The position numbers were made by a program, and so were the translations under genes. DNA of 15,864 nt from DATLAN01 sp035527455 (GTDB lineage: Bacteria; Planctomycetota; Planctomycetia; Pirellulales; Thermoguttaceae): the NCBI GenBank assembly GCA_035527455.1, contig DATLAN010000181.1:1-15864 (forward strand), given 5' to 3'. Positions within the stretch are counted from its first letter, which is position 1; each line of letters opens with the position of its first letter. The notes beneath the pieces were generated by a model. The model did not search any database. It was not told the DNA's origin and saw nothing but the letters and a program-made list of their open reading frames with translations. This document shows positions 5,083-13,742 of the stretch, one piece after another.

Positions 5083-6635
5083 CGTGTCGCTCGCTCGAAG
5101 AGGTGGCAAGGGCGACCGCGGACTATCCTGGAATCCACCCGCGTGAAGCCGGCTCGCTCGAAGGTCCTTATCGAAGCAACATTCTCCTCGCGGACGATCC
5201 CCCGAACGCGGTCGACGCCCAGTTCGTCGCCGGCCGGCCGACGCGTCTGGCCCAGCAGCCACGTGCCGAGTCCCCGCCGGCGAAACGCGGAGGCCACGTG
5301 GAAGCTGATTTCCGCCGCGTCCGCCTCGGTGCGATCGTAGCGGATCACCGCCACGATCAGCCCCTGATAATCGAGCACCCAGATGCGGGTCGCCGGATCG
5401 GCCAGCTTCCGCCGGAACCAGGCCACGTGCTCGTCCAGCGGGATCGGCTCGGGCGAAAGCGATCGGCCGCGGACCGCCGGGTCATTCGCCAAACGCCAGA
5501 GCGGCCGCACGTCCTCAGCGACAGCGAGGCGGAGCTGCATCTCCTCGGCCGGCACCGGGTGGTCCAGCGAGTCCATCAGGGCCACGGCGCGCCGGGCTCC
5601 GCGGCCGTCGATCAGCCGGCGGCCGGCCTCGCTTTGACCGGCGCGTCGATTCCGGTCGCGGCAGAGCGCCGAAAGCGCCTCGGCGATCTGCTGCGCGGTG
5701 AGTTCTTCAGCTCGGCCAAGGTTAATCGCCGTGCCCGCCTCGGCCGCGTGCTCGGCGATCGGCATCTGGTTGTCGGCCAGGGCGACCACCGCGGCCGGCA
5801 GTTGCATCCACGCCATTTCCCAGCAAGTGGTTCCCGCGGCGCTCAGCGCCACGTCGGCCCAGGCCATCAACGCGGCCATGTCGGGCACGCTCCTTAGAAT
5901 CTCGATGTTTCCCGCGCGAGGCGTCTCCGGCGGCGAAAGGAGTTCCCGCTCTAGCGCGGCGAAATGCGGATTGGCCGCCCCGACGACGACCTTGGTTTCG
6001 TACCGCGGAACGTCGAGTCGCTTCACCGCCGCGATCAACGTGCGGGTGACGTTGTCCGGGTCGGACCCGCCGGCGGTGATCAACACCTTTCGCGCGACCT
6101 CCGGCGGTTCTCGCCGAAAATCTCGCCACCGATGGAACTCCGGCCGCAACAACACGTAGCGAGGTCCCAGCAGCAGCAACGTGGCCGGATCGCACGAGTA
6201 GTCGAGCCGTTGAGCGTGGGGGTTCTGATTCAAGACGACGTCGGCGTGGAAGCGTTCGAGTCGCGCCGGGTCGTCGATCACCAACAACCGGCTGCCCGCA
6301 TCGCGGATCGAGCGCTGGTACGTCTCGTCGAAGTGGTAGCCGTCGAGCACGACCCAGGGCGGCCCGGCGTCCGCGGCTTCCGATCGGGCCTCGGACAACA
6401 GCGCGAGCGTGGCGTGCAGGTCCGCCGGGTCGGGATGCGGCCGCTCGAGCGACACCGGCTCGGCTCCGGACGAGCGGATCCACTCGCGGAATTCCGTCGG
6501 GCAGTGGGTGGCGAAGAGCGTCCGTCGTCCGGCGGCTTGCCAAGCGTCGGCCAGCGCCAGGCATCGCATGACGTGGCCGGTGCCCATTCGGGTTCCCGCG
6601 TCGGCACGAACCAGCAGCGTTGCGGCCACGGTCAT
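5079..6635 (-). CDS. pseG: Fused PseG hydrolase and GNAT acetyltransferase (PseH-like)
   Basis: Residues 1 to about 352 are PseG, the GT-B-fold hydrolase that removes UDP from UDP-2,4-diacetamido-2,4,6-trideoxy-beta-L-altropyranose. Visible motifs are GTRMGTGHVMRCLALA with the expected catalytic His at 21, VLDGYHFD (97-104), VLITAGGSDPDN (184-195) and SAAGTTCWEMAW (265-276). Residues about 367-515 are a GNAT domain with acetyl-CoA loop RRRGLG (452-457) and NVASIRTFERAGF (485-497), most likely the PseH step (N4-acetylation). PseG proteins fused to a GNAT domain are known, and no separate pseH is present here. The ATG at 6635 overlaps the pseF stop (ATGA). The GTG at 6629 is an alternative start: GGAGGG touches the ATG but lies 6 bases before this GTG. 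The gene overlaps pseI by 4 bases. Confidence 0.9.
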   Translation of the reverse strand: MTVAATLLVRADAGTRMGTGHVMRCLALADAWQAAGRRTLFATHCPTEFREWIRSSGAEPVSLERPHPDPADLHATLALLSEARSEAADAGPPWVVLDGYHFDETYQRSIRDAGSRLLVIDDPARLERFHADVVLNQNPHAQRLDYSCDPATLLLLGPRYVLLRPEFHRWRDFRREPPEVARKVLITAGGSDPDNVTRTLIAAVKRLDVPRYETKVVVGAANPHFAALERELLSPPETPRAGNIEILRSVPDMAALMAWADVALSAAGTTCWEMAWMQLPAAVVALADNQMPIAEHAAEAGTAINLGRAEELTAQQIAEALSALCRDRNRRAGQSEAGRRLIDGRGARRAVALMDSLDHPVPAEEMQLRLAVAEDVRPLWRLANDPAVRGRSLSPEPIPLDEHVAWFRRKLADPATRIWVLDYQGLIVAVIRYDRTEADAAEISFHVASAFRRRGLGTWLLGQTRRPAGDELGVDRVRGIVREENVASIRTFERAGFTRVDSRIVRGRPCHLFERATR

Positions 6636-7417
6636 CCCTCCACGAGATGCTTCTGGCGGACGTGCCCGTTGACGTCGGCCAGCGCCGGTTCGCGAGCGAG
6701 CAACTGCAATACTTCTTCCCAGGAGAAGGTATCCCCGTCGAACCGCCGATAGATCCCCCGGACGAAATCGAGATCCGCCGGGAGGTCCACCGTCCAACGA
6801 TGCCGGCTGAAGTCTTCACTGTGGGGCACGTCAACGTGGGGCACGTTTTCAACGTGCCTGGCACGATGGAATCGTGCCCCACTTACCGCCAGGAGTCGGA
6901 ACCGGTCGGGATGCTGGTAGAGATAGGGCGTGACGTGGACGCGCTGATACGGCTCGGTCGCCTCGCGGTCCGCCCGGGCCAGCGCGGCCGAGTTCGTCAC
7001 CTCCGTGTCCAGGCCCCGCGGCCAGGTCCGGCGCAGCGTATTGGCGGCGTAATCCGGCCGCTCTTCGAGGAAGGCACGAACGACCAGGTCGATCACGTCC
7101 GGATCGATCAGCGGACAGTCGGCCGTGATGCGAACGATCGCGTCGGCTTCATACGCCCGGGCCGCCCGGCAGTAGCGATCGAGCACGTCGTGTTCGCTGC
7201 CGCGGAAACAGGCCGCGCCGAGCCGGTCGCACTCGGCCACCACGGCCTCATCCTCGGGTCGAACCGTGGTGGCGACGACGAGCCGATCGACCGTCGCCGC
7301 CCGAGCGACCCGACGGCACACTTGGGCCAACATCGACCGGCCGCCGATCTCTGCCAGGACTTTGCCGGGCAGTCGGGTGCTTCCCATGCGGGCCTGGATG
7401 ACGGCGACGACGTTCAT
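6632..7417 (-). CDS. pseF: CMP-pseudaminic acid cytidylyltransferase, PseF/SpsF-like, with in-frame REP insertion
   Basis: This 261-residue enzyme would activate pseudaminic acid with CTP. The nucleotidyltransferase signature VAVIQARMGSTRLPGKVL spans residues 4-21, followed by LVVATT (46-51), RGSEHDVLDRY (72-82), ADAIVRITADCPLIDP (91-106) and RWTVDLPADLDFVR (207-220). The sequence is of the SpsF type; its place in a pse operon points to the PseF role. Residues 180-200 (GARFHRARHVENVPHVDVPH plus S) are encoded by a 63-bp palindromic insertion. Without it the chain reads VS-EDFSRHRWTVD, as in ordinary relatives. The insert keeps the frame, so the gene is probably still made, though activity is untested. 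The start overlaps the pseC stop (ATGA), and the stop overlaps the pseG start. Confidence 0.86.
   Translation of the reverse strand: MNVVAVIQARMGSTRLPGKVLAEIGGRSMLAQVCRRVARAATVDRLVVATTVRPEDEAVVAECDRLGAACFRGSEHDVLDRYCRAARAYEADAIVRITADCPLIDPDVIDLVVRAFLEERPDYAANTLRRTWPRGLDTEVTNSAALARADREATEPYQRVHVTPYLYQHPDRFRLLAVSGARFHRARHVENVPHVDVPHSEDFSRHRWTVDLPADLDFVRGIYRRFDGDTFSWEEVLQLLAREPALADVNGHVRQKHLVEG
6821..6882. repeat. REP-like inverted pair inserted inside pseF
   Basis: Both ends read inward as GTGGGGCACG. The element holds two hairpins: GGCACGTT-TTC-AACGTGCC-type on one side (8-bp stem) and GGCACGA-TTCCA-TCGTGCC on the other (7-bp stem), plus an extra partial GTGGGGCACGT copy at the 6821 end. AGT (or AGTG) occurs on both sides on the minus strand (6818-6820 and 6881-6883), consistent with a small target duplication. 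Net gain is 63 bp, exactly 21 codons. Confidence 0.75.
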
Positions 7418-8601
7418 GGGTTCGAGGGTTTTCGTGTTGCGAGGCCGCAAGCGGCTGACAGACATGCGATGACCCAATCGACGTCCCGATCGGTCAGGGC
7501 CGGGAAGATGGGCAGCGAGAGGATTTCGTCGTAGGCGGCCTCCGCGACCGGGCAGTCGCCTTCGGCCGTCGCGAAGCGCCGGCGGTAGAACGGGTGCAGG
7601 TGGACGGGAATGTAATGCACGCCCACGCCGATTCCCGCCCGGCGCATCCGCTGGAAAACCCGGTCCCGATCTACGCCCAGCGCGTCGCGATCCAATCGAA
7701 CCACGTACAGATGCCGGCCGTGCGACGCGCCTTGGCGAAGGCCCAGCGGTTCCACGCCGGGCAGTTGGGCGAAGGCCCGATCGTATCGGGCGGCGATTTC
7801 CCGGCGTCGCGCGATCCGGGCGTCGAGTTGGGGCAACTGGCTCAAGCCCAAGGCACACTGGAAATCGGTCAATCGGTAGTTGTATCCCAGCTCGGTCATT
7901 TCGTAGAACCACGAGCCGGCCCGTGCCCGCTGACGGTGGTCGGCCGTGAAGCCGTGGTTGCGGAACCGCCGCATCCGCTCGGCCAGCACGGGGTCGTTCG
8001 TGGTGACCATGCCGCCTTCGCCCGTGGTGATCGGCTTGACCGCGTGCAGGCTGAACGTGCTCAGATCGGCCAGCGAGCCGACCGGCGAGCCACCGTCGCA
8101 GGCACCGAGGGAATGCGAGGCGTCGGACACCAGCGCCAGGCCGTGCTCGATCGCCAGCGTGCGAAGCGCCGCGTAGTCGCACGGCTGGCCGGCGTAGTCG
8201 ACCGCCGCGATCGCCCGGGTTCGCGGCGTGATCCGTGCTTCGGCCTGAGCCGGCCCAAGCAGCAGGGTGTGCGGATCGACGTCGGCGAAGAGGGGCGTGG
8301 CTCCCTGGAACACGACGCAGTTGGCCGTGGCCGCGAAGGTCATCGCCGGCACGATCACTTCGTCGCCGGGGCCGATTCCGATGGCGAACATGGCCGCGTG
8401 CAGCGCCGCCGTGCCGCTGCTGACGGCCACGGCCTCGGCGGCCCGGGTGTATCGAGCGAAAGCCCTCTCGAAACGCTCGACCGTCGGCCCGGTGGTCAGC
8501 CAGTCGCCGCGCAGCACGTCGACCACCGCCTGGATATCCTCTTCGGAAACCGTTTGGCGCCCGTACGGGATTTTCCGAGCGGCCTCTTCTTCAATCTGCA
8601 A
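7414..8601 (-). CDS. pseC: PseC, UDP-4-amino-4,6-dideoxy-N-acetyl-beta-L-altrosamine transaminase (start uncertain)
   Basis: This PLP-dependent aminotransferase of the DegT/DnrJ family aminates C4 of the PseB product. Motifs include IPYGRQTVSEEDIQAVVDVL, WLTTGPTVERFE, SSGTAALHAAMFA, GDEVIVPAMTFAATAN, SLHAVKPITTGEGG (the PLP lysine codon is at 8035-8037), NHGFTADH and GYNYRLTDFQCALGLSQL. The family start IPYGRQ is 385 residues from the end, the normal length, but no ATG or GTG lies just before it. The open frame continues upstream through AT-rich repeats and a REP pair to a GTG at 8721. I give the nearest TTG (8601); an ATT at 8595 is another option. It is separated from pseB by about 160 bases of repeat and overlaps pseF (ATGA). 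Confidence 0.85.
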   Translation of the reverse strand: MQIEEEAARKIPYGRQTVSEEDIQAVVDVLRGDWLTTGPTVERFERAFARYTRAAEAVAVSSGTAALHAAMFAIGIGPGDEVIVPAMTFAATANCVVFQGATPLFADVDPHTLLLGPAQAEARITPRTRAIAAVDYAGQPCDYAALRTLAIEHGLALVSDASHSLGACDGGSPVGSLADLSTFSLHAVKPITTGEGGMVTTNDPVLAERMRRFRNHGFTADHRQRARAGSWFYEMTELGYNYRLTDFQCALGLSQLPQLDARIARRREIAARYDRAFAQLPGVEPLGLRQGASHGRHLYVVRLDRDALGVDRDRVFQRMRRAGIGVGVHYIPVHLHPFYRRRFATAEGDCPVAEAAYDEILSLPIFPALTDRDVDWVIACLSAACGLATRKPSNP

Positions 8602-8636
8602 TTTGCAGTTTGCAATTGTCAATTTGCAATTCCTGA
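8588..8636. repeat. AT-rich direct repeats (TTTGCAATT type) at the 5' end of pseC
   Basis: Overlapping copies of the motif TTTGCAATT and its variants (CTGCAATTTGCAG, TTTGCAATTG, AATTTGCAATT) fill this stretch. They contrast with the GC-rich flanks and are open in the pseC frame (RNCKLTIANCKLQIEEE). They lie 10 bases from the REP pair at 8647-8723. Confidence 0.7.
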
Positions 8637-8646
8637 TCTGTCGTTT

Positions 8647-8723
8647 GGGTGGCACGCCCTGAGGAACGAAGGGCGTGGTTTGACAGATTTTCCACGCCCT
8701 TCGTTCCTCAGGGCGTGCCACCC
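8647..8723. repeat. REP-like inverted pair, family GTGGCACGCCC, copy 1
   Basis: Arms 8647-8678 and 8692-8723 are perfect 32-bp inverted repeats around a 13-base centre. Each arm itself contains a hairpin, CACGCCCT-N9-AGGGCGTG. A second copy with the same arms and a different centre is at 13169-13243. It lies between pseB and pseC on the operon transcript, where it could form a very stable structure. Confidence 0.9.
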
Positions 8724-8759
8724 TCTTCGAAAAATGTACAGGTTATTTCCGCGCGGACC

Positions 8760-9764
8760 CTACGCAGCCTCTTTCGATTCCAACAACCCGAGCATCTCGC
8801 GCAACCGCTGGGCCGACAACCAGTCGCTGTTGGTGTCGCTTGCGTATTGGAAGGCGTCGGCACAGGGCCGGCCGCCTTCCGGATCGGCCTGACGGTGGAA
8901 CATCAGCGTGTCGGGATTGGGAAGGACGGCGAAGTAATCGTCGTACTCGAGCGTATGCCGGGCGTCGTCTTCGGAGATCATCGTCTCGTGCAGTTTTTCC
9001 CCCGGCCGGATGCCCACGGTTTCGGTGCGGCAGTTCGGCGCGACCGCTCGGGCCAGATCCACGATGTTCATGCTGGGGATCTTGGGCACGAAGATCTCGC
9101 CGCCGCGCATCCGCCGAAGACTGGCCAGCACGAACTCGACGCCTTGTTGCAGCGTGATCCAGAAGCGGGTCATCCGCGGGTCGGTGATCGGCAGCACGCC
9201 ACGCCGGCGCATCTCGAGGAAGAAGGGGACCACGCTACCCCGGCTGCCCACCACGTTCCCGTATCGCACGACGGCGAACCGCGTGGGGTGCTCGCCGCAG
9301 TAGTTGTTGGCGCCGACGAACAGCTTGTCGGCGCAGAGCTTGGTCGCGCCGTAGAGGTTGATCGGATTGGCCGCCTTGTCGGTGCTCAGGGCGATGACCC
9401 GCTCGACGCCGCGGTCCAAGGCCGCATCGATCACGTTGGCCGCCCCCAGGACGTTGGTCTTGACGGCTTCCAGCGGGTTGTACTCGCAACTGGGAACCTG
9501 TTTCAGCGCCGCCGCGTGGACGACCACGTCCACGCCGTCGAAGGCCCTGTCCAGCCGCCCGCGATCCCGCACGTCGCCGAGGAAATAGCGCATCGCCCGG
9601 TGGACCTTCGGATCGAACCGGCGGGACATCTCCTGCTGCTTCAACTCGTCGCGGCTGAAGACGATCAGCCGGCGAGGGCGATACCGGCGAAGCACGATCT
9701 CGACGAATTCTCGGCCGAACGAGCCGGTGCCTCCGGTGACCAGAACCGACTTTCCGTCAAGCAT
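8760..9764 (-). CDS. pseB: PseB, UDP-N-acetylglucosamine 4,6-dehydratase (inverting)
   Basis: This 334-residue short-chain dehydrogenase of the FlaA1/PseB type carries out the first step, converting UDP-GlcNAc to UDP-2-acetamido-2,6-dideoxy-beta-L-arabino-hexos-4-ulose. The NADP-binding loop VTGGTGSFG is at 9-17, followed by FSRDELKQQEM (36-46), GDVRD (63-67) and HAAALKQVP (83-91). The catalytic segment STDKAANPINLYGATK (127-142) holds Asp129, Lys130 and Tyr138. The length is normal. The ATG at 9764 has GGAG 7 bases upstream; a longer frame to 9857 lies past the predicted promoter -10 box and is rejected. It is the first gene of the pse operon, with a near-consensus promoter about 65 bases upstream. 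Confidence 0.94.
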   Translation of the reverse strand: MLDGKSVLVTGGTGSFGREFVEIVLRRYRPRRLIVFSRDELKQQEMSRRFDPKVHRAMRYFLGDVRDRGRLDRAFDGVDVVVHAAALKQVPSCEYNPLEAVKTNVLGAANVIDAALDRGVERVIALSTDKAANPINLYGATKLCADKLFVGANNYCGEHPTRFAVVRYGNVVGSRGSVVPFFLEMRRRGVLPITDPRMTRFWITLQQGVEFVLASLRRMRGGEIFVPKIPSMNIVDLARAVAPNCRTETVGIRPGEKLHETMISEDDARHTLEYDDYFAVLPNPDTLMFHRQADPEGGRPCADAFQYASDTNSDWLSAQRLREMLGLLESKEAA

Positions 9765-9827
9765 CCCTCGACTCCCCCCGAGCTGGCATCCTGAAAAAGG
9801 GGCAACGTCCCTGCGAGCCAAGGGCGT

Positions 9828-9857
9828 ATCGTACGGGGAATCGTCGGCCGGTGTCAA
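9828..9857 (-). promoter_or_regulatory. Sigma-70-type promoter of the pse operon
   Basis: On the minus strand a perfect TTGACA (9852-9857) and TACGAT (9828-9833, 4/6) are 18 bases apart. The start of transcription would be near 9821, giving a leader of about 57 bases before pseB. No operator is evident. Motif match only. Confidence 0.6.
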
Positions 9858-10334
9858 ACCCGAGTTGGCTGGGCACCCGGTCTATCAAGGGGCTTCCTTC
9901 TATCCGACGCAGTATGCCCGCCTTCACAATTCATTCTATCTTTCCCTTCTAACCCATTGACCGTTTTGGCGAGTTTGCTATGTTTAACAAATAGGTGCAA
10001 TTTGCTGCATGCGCGGCAAACGAAGAAGACTTGGTAAAAAATGGGGATATAGTCAGGCACAATTTCGGGTCCCAGCATAGCGGTTTTTCAGGGGCGGATG
10101 ATTCGCGAACGCGACATGGAGGGTGGCCCGACGTTGTGCCAAGCCAACCTGCGTTGTCCTGCCCGAGAAACTTGCCGGTCACGAGGTGACACAAGCTCTT
10201 TTCTATAAAGGGCTTATGTCATCACACACGTTGTCCCCCCGTTTTGGCATCCAAAATGCAAATTTTACCGACCCGTCCGTTCGGTCCACTGGTCAGACCT
10301 TCCCCTACGCCCTAGCACTTCTGAGGATTGCACC
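9858..10334. other. Intergenic region between pseB and the sigma factor gene
   Basis: No convincing gene lies here. The stretch is lower in GC than its flanks. It contains a short inverted repeat GTCAC-GAG-GTGAC (10178-10190) and a 9-bp hairpin (10193-10201 with 10207-10215, loop TCTAT), about 120-160 bases before the sigma gene. These could be regulatory, but I found no good -35/-10 pair for the plus strand. Confidence 0.4.
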
Positions 10335-11989
<1,655 letters not shown>

Positions 11990-11993
<4 letters not shown>

Positions 11994-12838
11994 CCCGCCT
12001 TCGTGCGGACGTCCGACTCGCACCTGGTATCGTCTCGAATCTTCAGCGTCGCGCCGGGCGGCAGGCGACGGGCGGGCGTAATCCCGCGAGTCGTTGCCGA
12101 AATGAAGTGGCCGAAGGCGGCGGCCGGGCCGCGGGAAAACTCTGCCTGAAGTCGCTCGATGATCTCAGCCCACGACAAGCCGCTGCGATAGATCACCCGA
12201 TAGGCGGCCTTCAGTTGCCGGATCGCTTGCAGGTCGAATCCCGCCCGGCGCAGGCCGACGTGATTCAGTCCGACCACCAGGCTGCTGAGTCCGTCGACGG
12301 TGACGAACGGGGGCACGTCCTTGACCAGGTGGGCCTGGCCGCCGACCATCGCCAGCGTTCCGATGCGGCAGAACTGGTGTGCGGCCGCCGCTCCGGACAG
12401 ATAGGCCCGATCCTCGACGCTCACGTGCCCGGCCAACATCACGTTGTTGGTGATGATCGTGTGGTCCCCGAGGCGACAGTCGTGGGCGACGTGGGCGTTG
12501 ATCATTAGCAGGTTGTGGTCGCCGATCCGTGTGACCCCCTCCGATTCGAGGGCCCGGTGGACGGTCACGTTCTCGCGGATCGTGTTTCCCGAACCGATGC
12601 GTACCGTTCCGGGGTTTTCGGGCATCCGGACGTGTTGCGGGAGTCCGCCCAGGATGGTCCCTTCGAAGACATGGTTGTCGGTACCCAGCGTGGTTCCACT
12701 CTTGACGACCACGTGACTTTCCAGGATGCACCCTCGGCCGATCGTGGTATTCGGCTCGACGAAGCAGAAGGGACCGATATGCACGTCCGGGTCGATGCAC
12801 GCCGCAGGACTAACCACGGCCGAGGGGTGGATACTCAC
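11990..12838 (-). CDS. lpxA: LpxA, UDP-N-acetylglucosamine 3-O-acyltransferase
   Basis: This 282-residue cytosolic enzyme moves a 3-hydroxyacyl chain from acyl carrier protein to UDP-GlcNAc, the first step of lipid A synthesis. Hexapeptide repeats of the left-handed beta helix fill residues 1-190 (SIHPSAVVSPAACIDPDVHI onward). Diagnostic segments are GGLPQHVR (64-71), NTIRENVTVHRA (85-96) and MINAHVAHDC (112-121) with His119 matching the catalytic His125 of E. coli. The C-terminal helices (LNHVGLRRAGF onward) follow. The start is GTG 12838, with GAGG 8 bases upstream. The gene stands alone rather than with lpxD and fabZ. It converges on the sigma factor gene with overlapping stop codons (TTTAG). 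Confidence 0.95.
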
Positions 12839-13036
12839 AGGAGCCGCCTCATTGGGGGTCTGCTGAAAAAGGAGTGGGCGTACCTGGAGCGTTTATCGGT
12901 CGGTCGAGCCGAAGCCGTAAACACGGATTCTTCCAATCGTGACGGTCTTCCCAGCTTTACCAGTCAACACCCGCAAAACGGGCTGCAAGGCCTCGTGCAA
13001 CAATTCATCTGCCGCTCTCCCCGCTTCATGGTGAAC
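12839..13036. other. Intergenic region upstream of lpxA
   Basis: I see no gene and no convincing promoter here, although the lpxA promoter must lie in or beyond it on the minus strand. The ORFs that cross it are shadows or lack homology. Confidence 0.4.
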
Positions 13037-13082
13037 TCCTCATTCCTAATCCCTCGTTCCTCATTCCTAATTCATCATTCAT
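13037..13082. repeat. Short direct repeats (TCCTCATTCCTAAT, period 21)
   Basis: TCCTCATTCCTAAT occurs exactly at 13037-13050 and 13058-13071, followed by TTCATCATTCATCC. It is a low-complexity, noncoding stretch about 90 bases from the second GTGGCACGCCC pair, similar in placement to the AT-rich array beside the first pair. Confidence 0.7.
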
Positions 13083-13168
13083 CCTCCCACCCCGTCCCCT
13101 GGTCGAGGGTGGCCGAGGCGTGTAAACTTCGCTTAGGGGCCCGCGCAGAAACAAAACTTGTTCAATGG

Positions 13169-13243
13169 GGTGGCACGCCCTGAGGAACGAAGGGCGTGGA
13201 AAAGCCGCTAGATCACGCCCTTCGTTCCTCAGGGCGTGCCACC
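13169..13243. repeat. REP-like inverted pair, family GTGGCACGCCC, copy 2
   Basis: Arms 13169-13198 and 13214-13243 are perfect 30-bp inverted repeats around a 15-base centre that is unrelated to the centre of copy 1 (8647-8723). Each arm has the internal hairpin CACGCCCT-N9-AGGGCGTG. It ends 43 bases before the TPR gene start. Confidence 0.9.
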
Positions 13244-13286
13244 ATCACCATGTTTTCCCCACTTTCGTCACGGAAAAGAGGTTGAT

Positions 13287-13622
13287 ATGCCAGGCCCGGA
13301 CGAATTGTATGATGAGGCCATCGAATTGAAGGAAGCCGGCAAGTTGGAATCGGCGGTCGGCAAATTGGAGGAGCTGATCGAAGCGCATCCCGACTTCGCC
13401 CTGGGGCACTCCGGGCTGGGTGTCTTCTACGGGAAGCTGGACCGCCACGACGACGCGGTCGAACACGCCCAACGGGTTTGCGAATTGGAGCCGGACGATC
13501 CGTTCAGCTACATTTCCATGAGTATCATCTATCAGAAGGCCGGCCGCACCGCGGAGGCCGAACAAGCGATGAAACTAGCCATGGAAAAGCAATGGGCCGC
13601 CACGAAGGATGCTTCGCCTTAG
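13287..13622 (+). CDS. Small tetratricopeptide repeat protein
   Basis: This 111-residue protein is made almost entirely of three TPR units: about residues 3-36 (DELYDEAIELKEAGKLESAV...), 37-70 (LGHSGLGVFYGKLDRHDDAV...) and 71-104 (FSYISMSIIYQKAGRTAEAE...). Each has the A/G and aromatic spacing of the repeat, and each linker has the usual P-D or P-D-D turn. There is no signal peptide or membrane segment, so it is probably a cytosolic protein-binding scaffold; the partner is unknown. The start is the ATG at 13287, with AGAGG 5 bases upstream. The longer frame from 13236 starts in the REP arm region and adds a Pro/Phe-rich stretch unlike the family. It appears to be a single-gene unit between two REP pairs. 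Confidence 0.88.
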   Translation: MPGPDELYDEAIELKEAGKLESAVGKLEELIEAHPDFALGHSGLGVFYGKLDRHDDAVEHAQRVCELEPDDPFSYISMSIIYQKAGRTAEAEQAMKLAMEKQWAATKDASP

Positions 13623-13652
13623 GGTCTTACGTCGCAACTTTTGCGCATGTTT

Positions 13653-13706
13653 GTAGCCATCTTGCTCCGCAAGATGAAGCCACGTCTCGCGGAGCGAGAC
13701 GGCTAC
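13653..13706. repeat. REP-like inverted pair, family GTAGCC
   Basis: From both ends the element reads GTAGCC then a hairpin: GTAGCC-ATCTTGC-TCC-GCAAGAT on the plus strand and GTAGCC-GTCTCGC-TCC-GCGAGAC on the minus strand. Each has a perfect 7-bp stem and a TCC loop. The 5' GTAG tetranucleotide before a hairpin is the classic REP signature. The two hairpins differ by compensating changes that keep both stems paired. It lies between the convergent TPR and beta-propeller genes. Confidence 0.85.
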
Positions 13707-13742
13707 TTTGGCTGCGGCCCTGCCAAACCGCCTTGCTGGAAT

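Noticed and set aside
7594..8892. 432-residue plus-strand ORF
   Set aside because: It is antisense to pseC and runs through the repeat elements.
10171..10210. TTGCCG and TATAAA as a promoter for the sigma factor
   Set aside because: The spacing is about 26 bases, far outside the usual 16-18.
13236..13286. Longer N-terminus for the TPR protein
   Set aside because: The added stretch derives from the REP arm and its flank; the ATG at 13287 has a good ribosome site and begins the first TPR.
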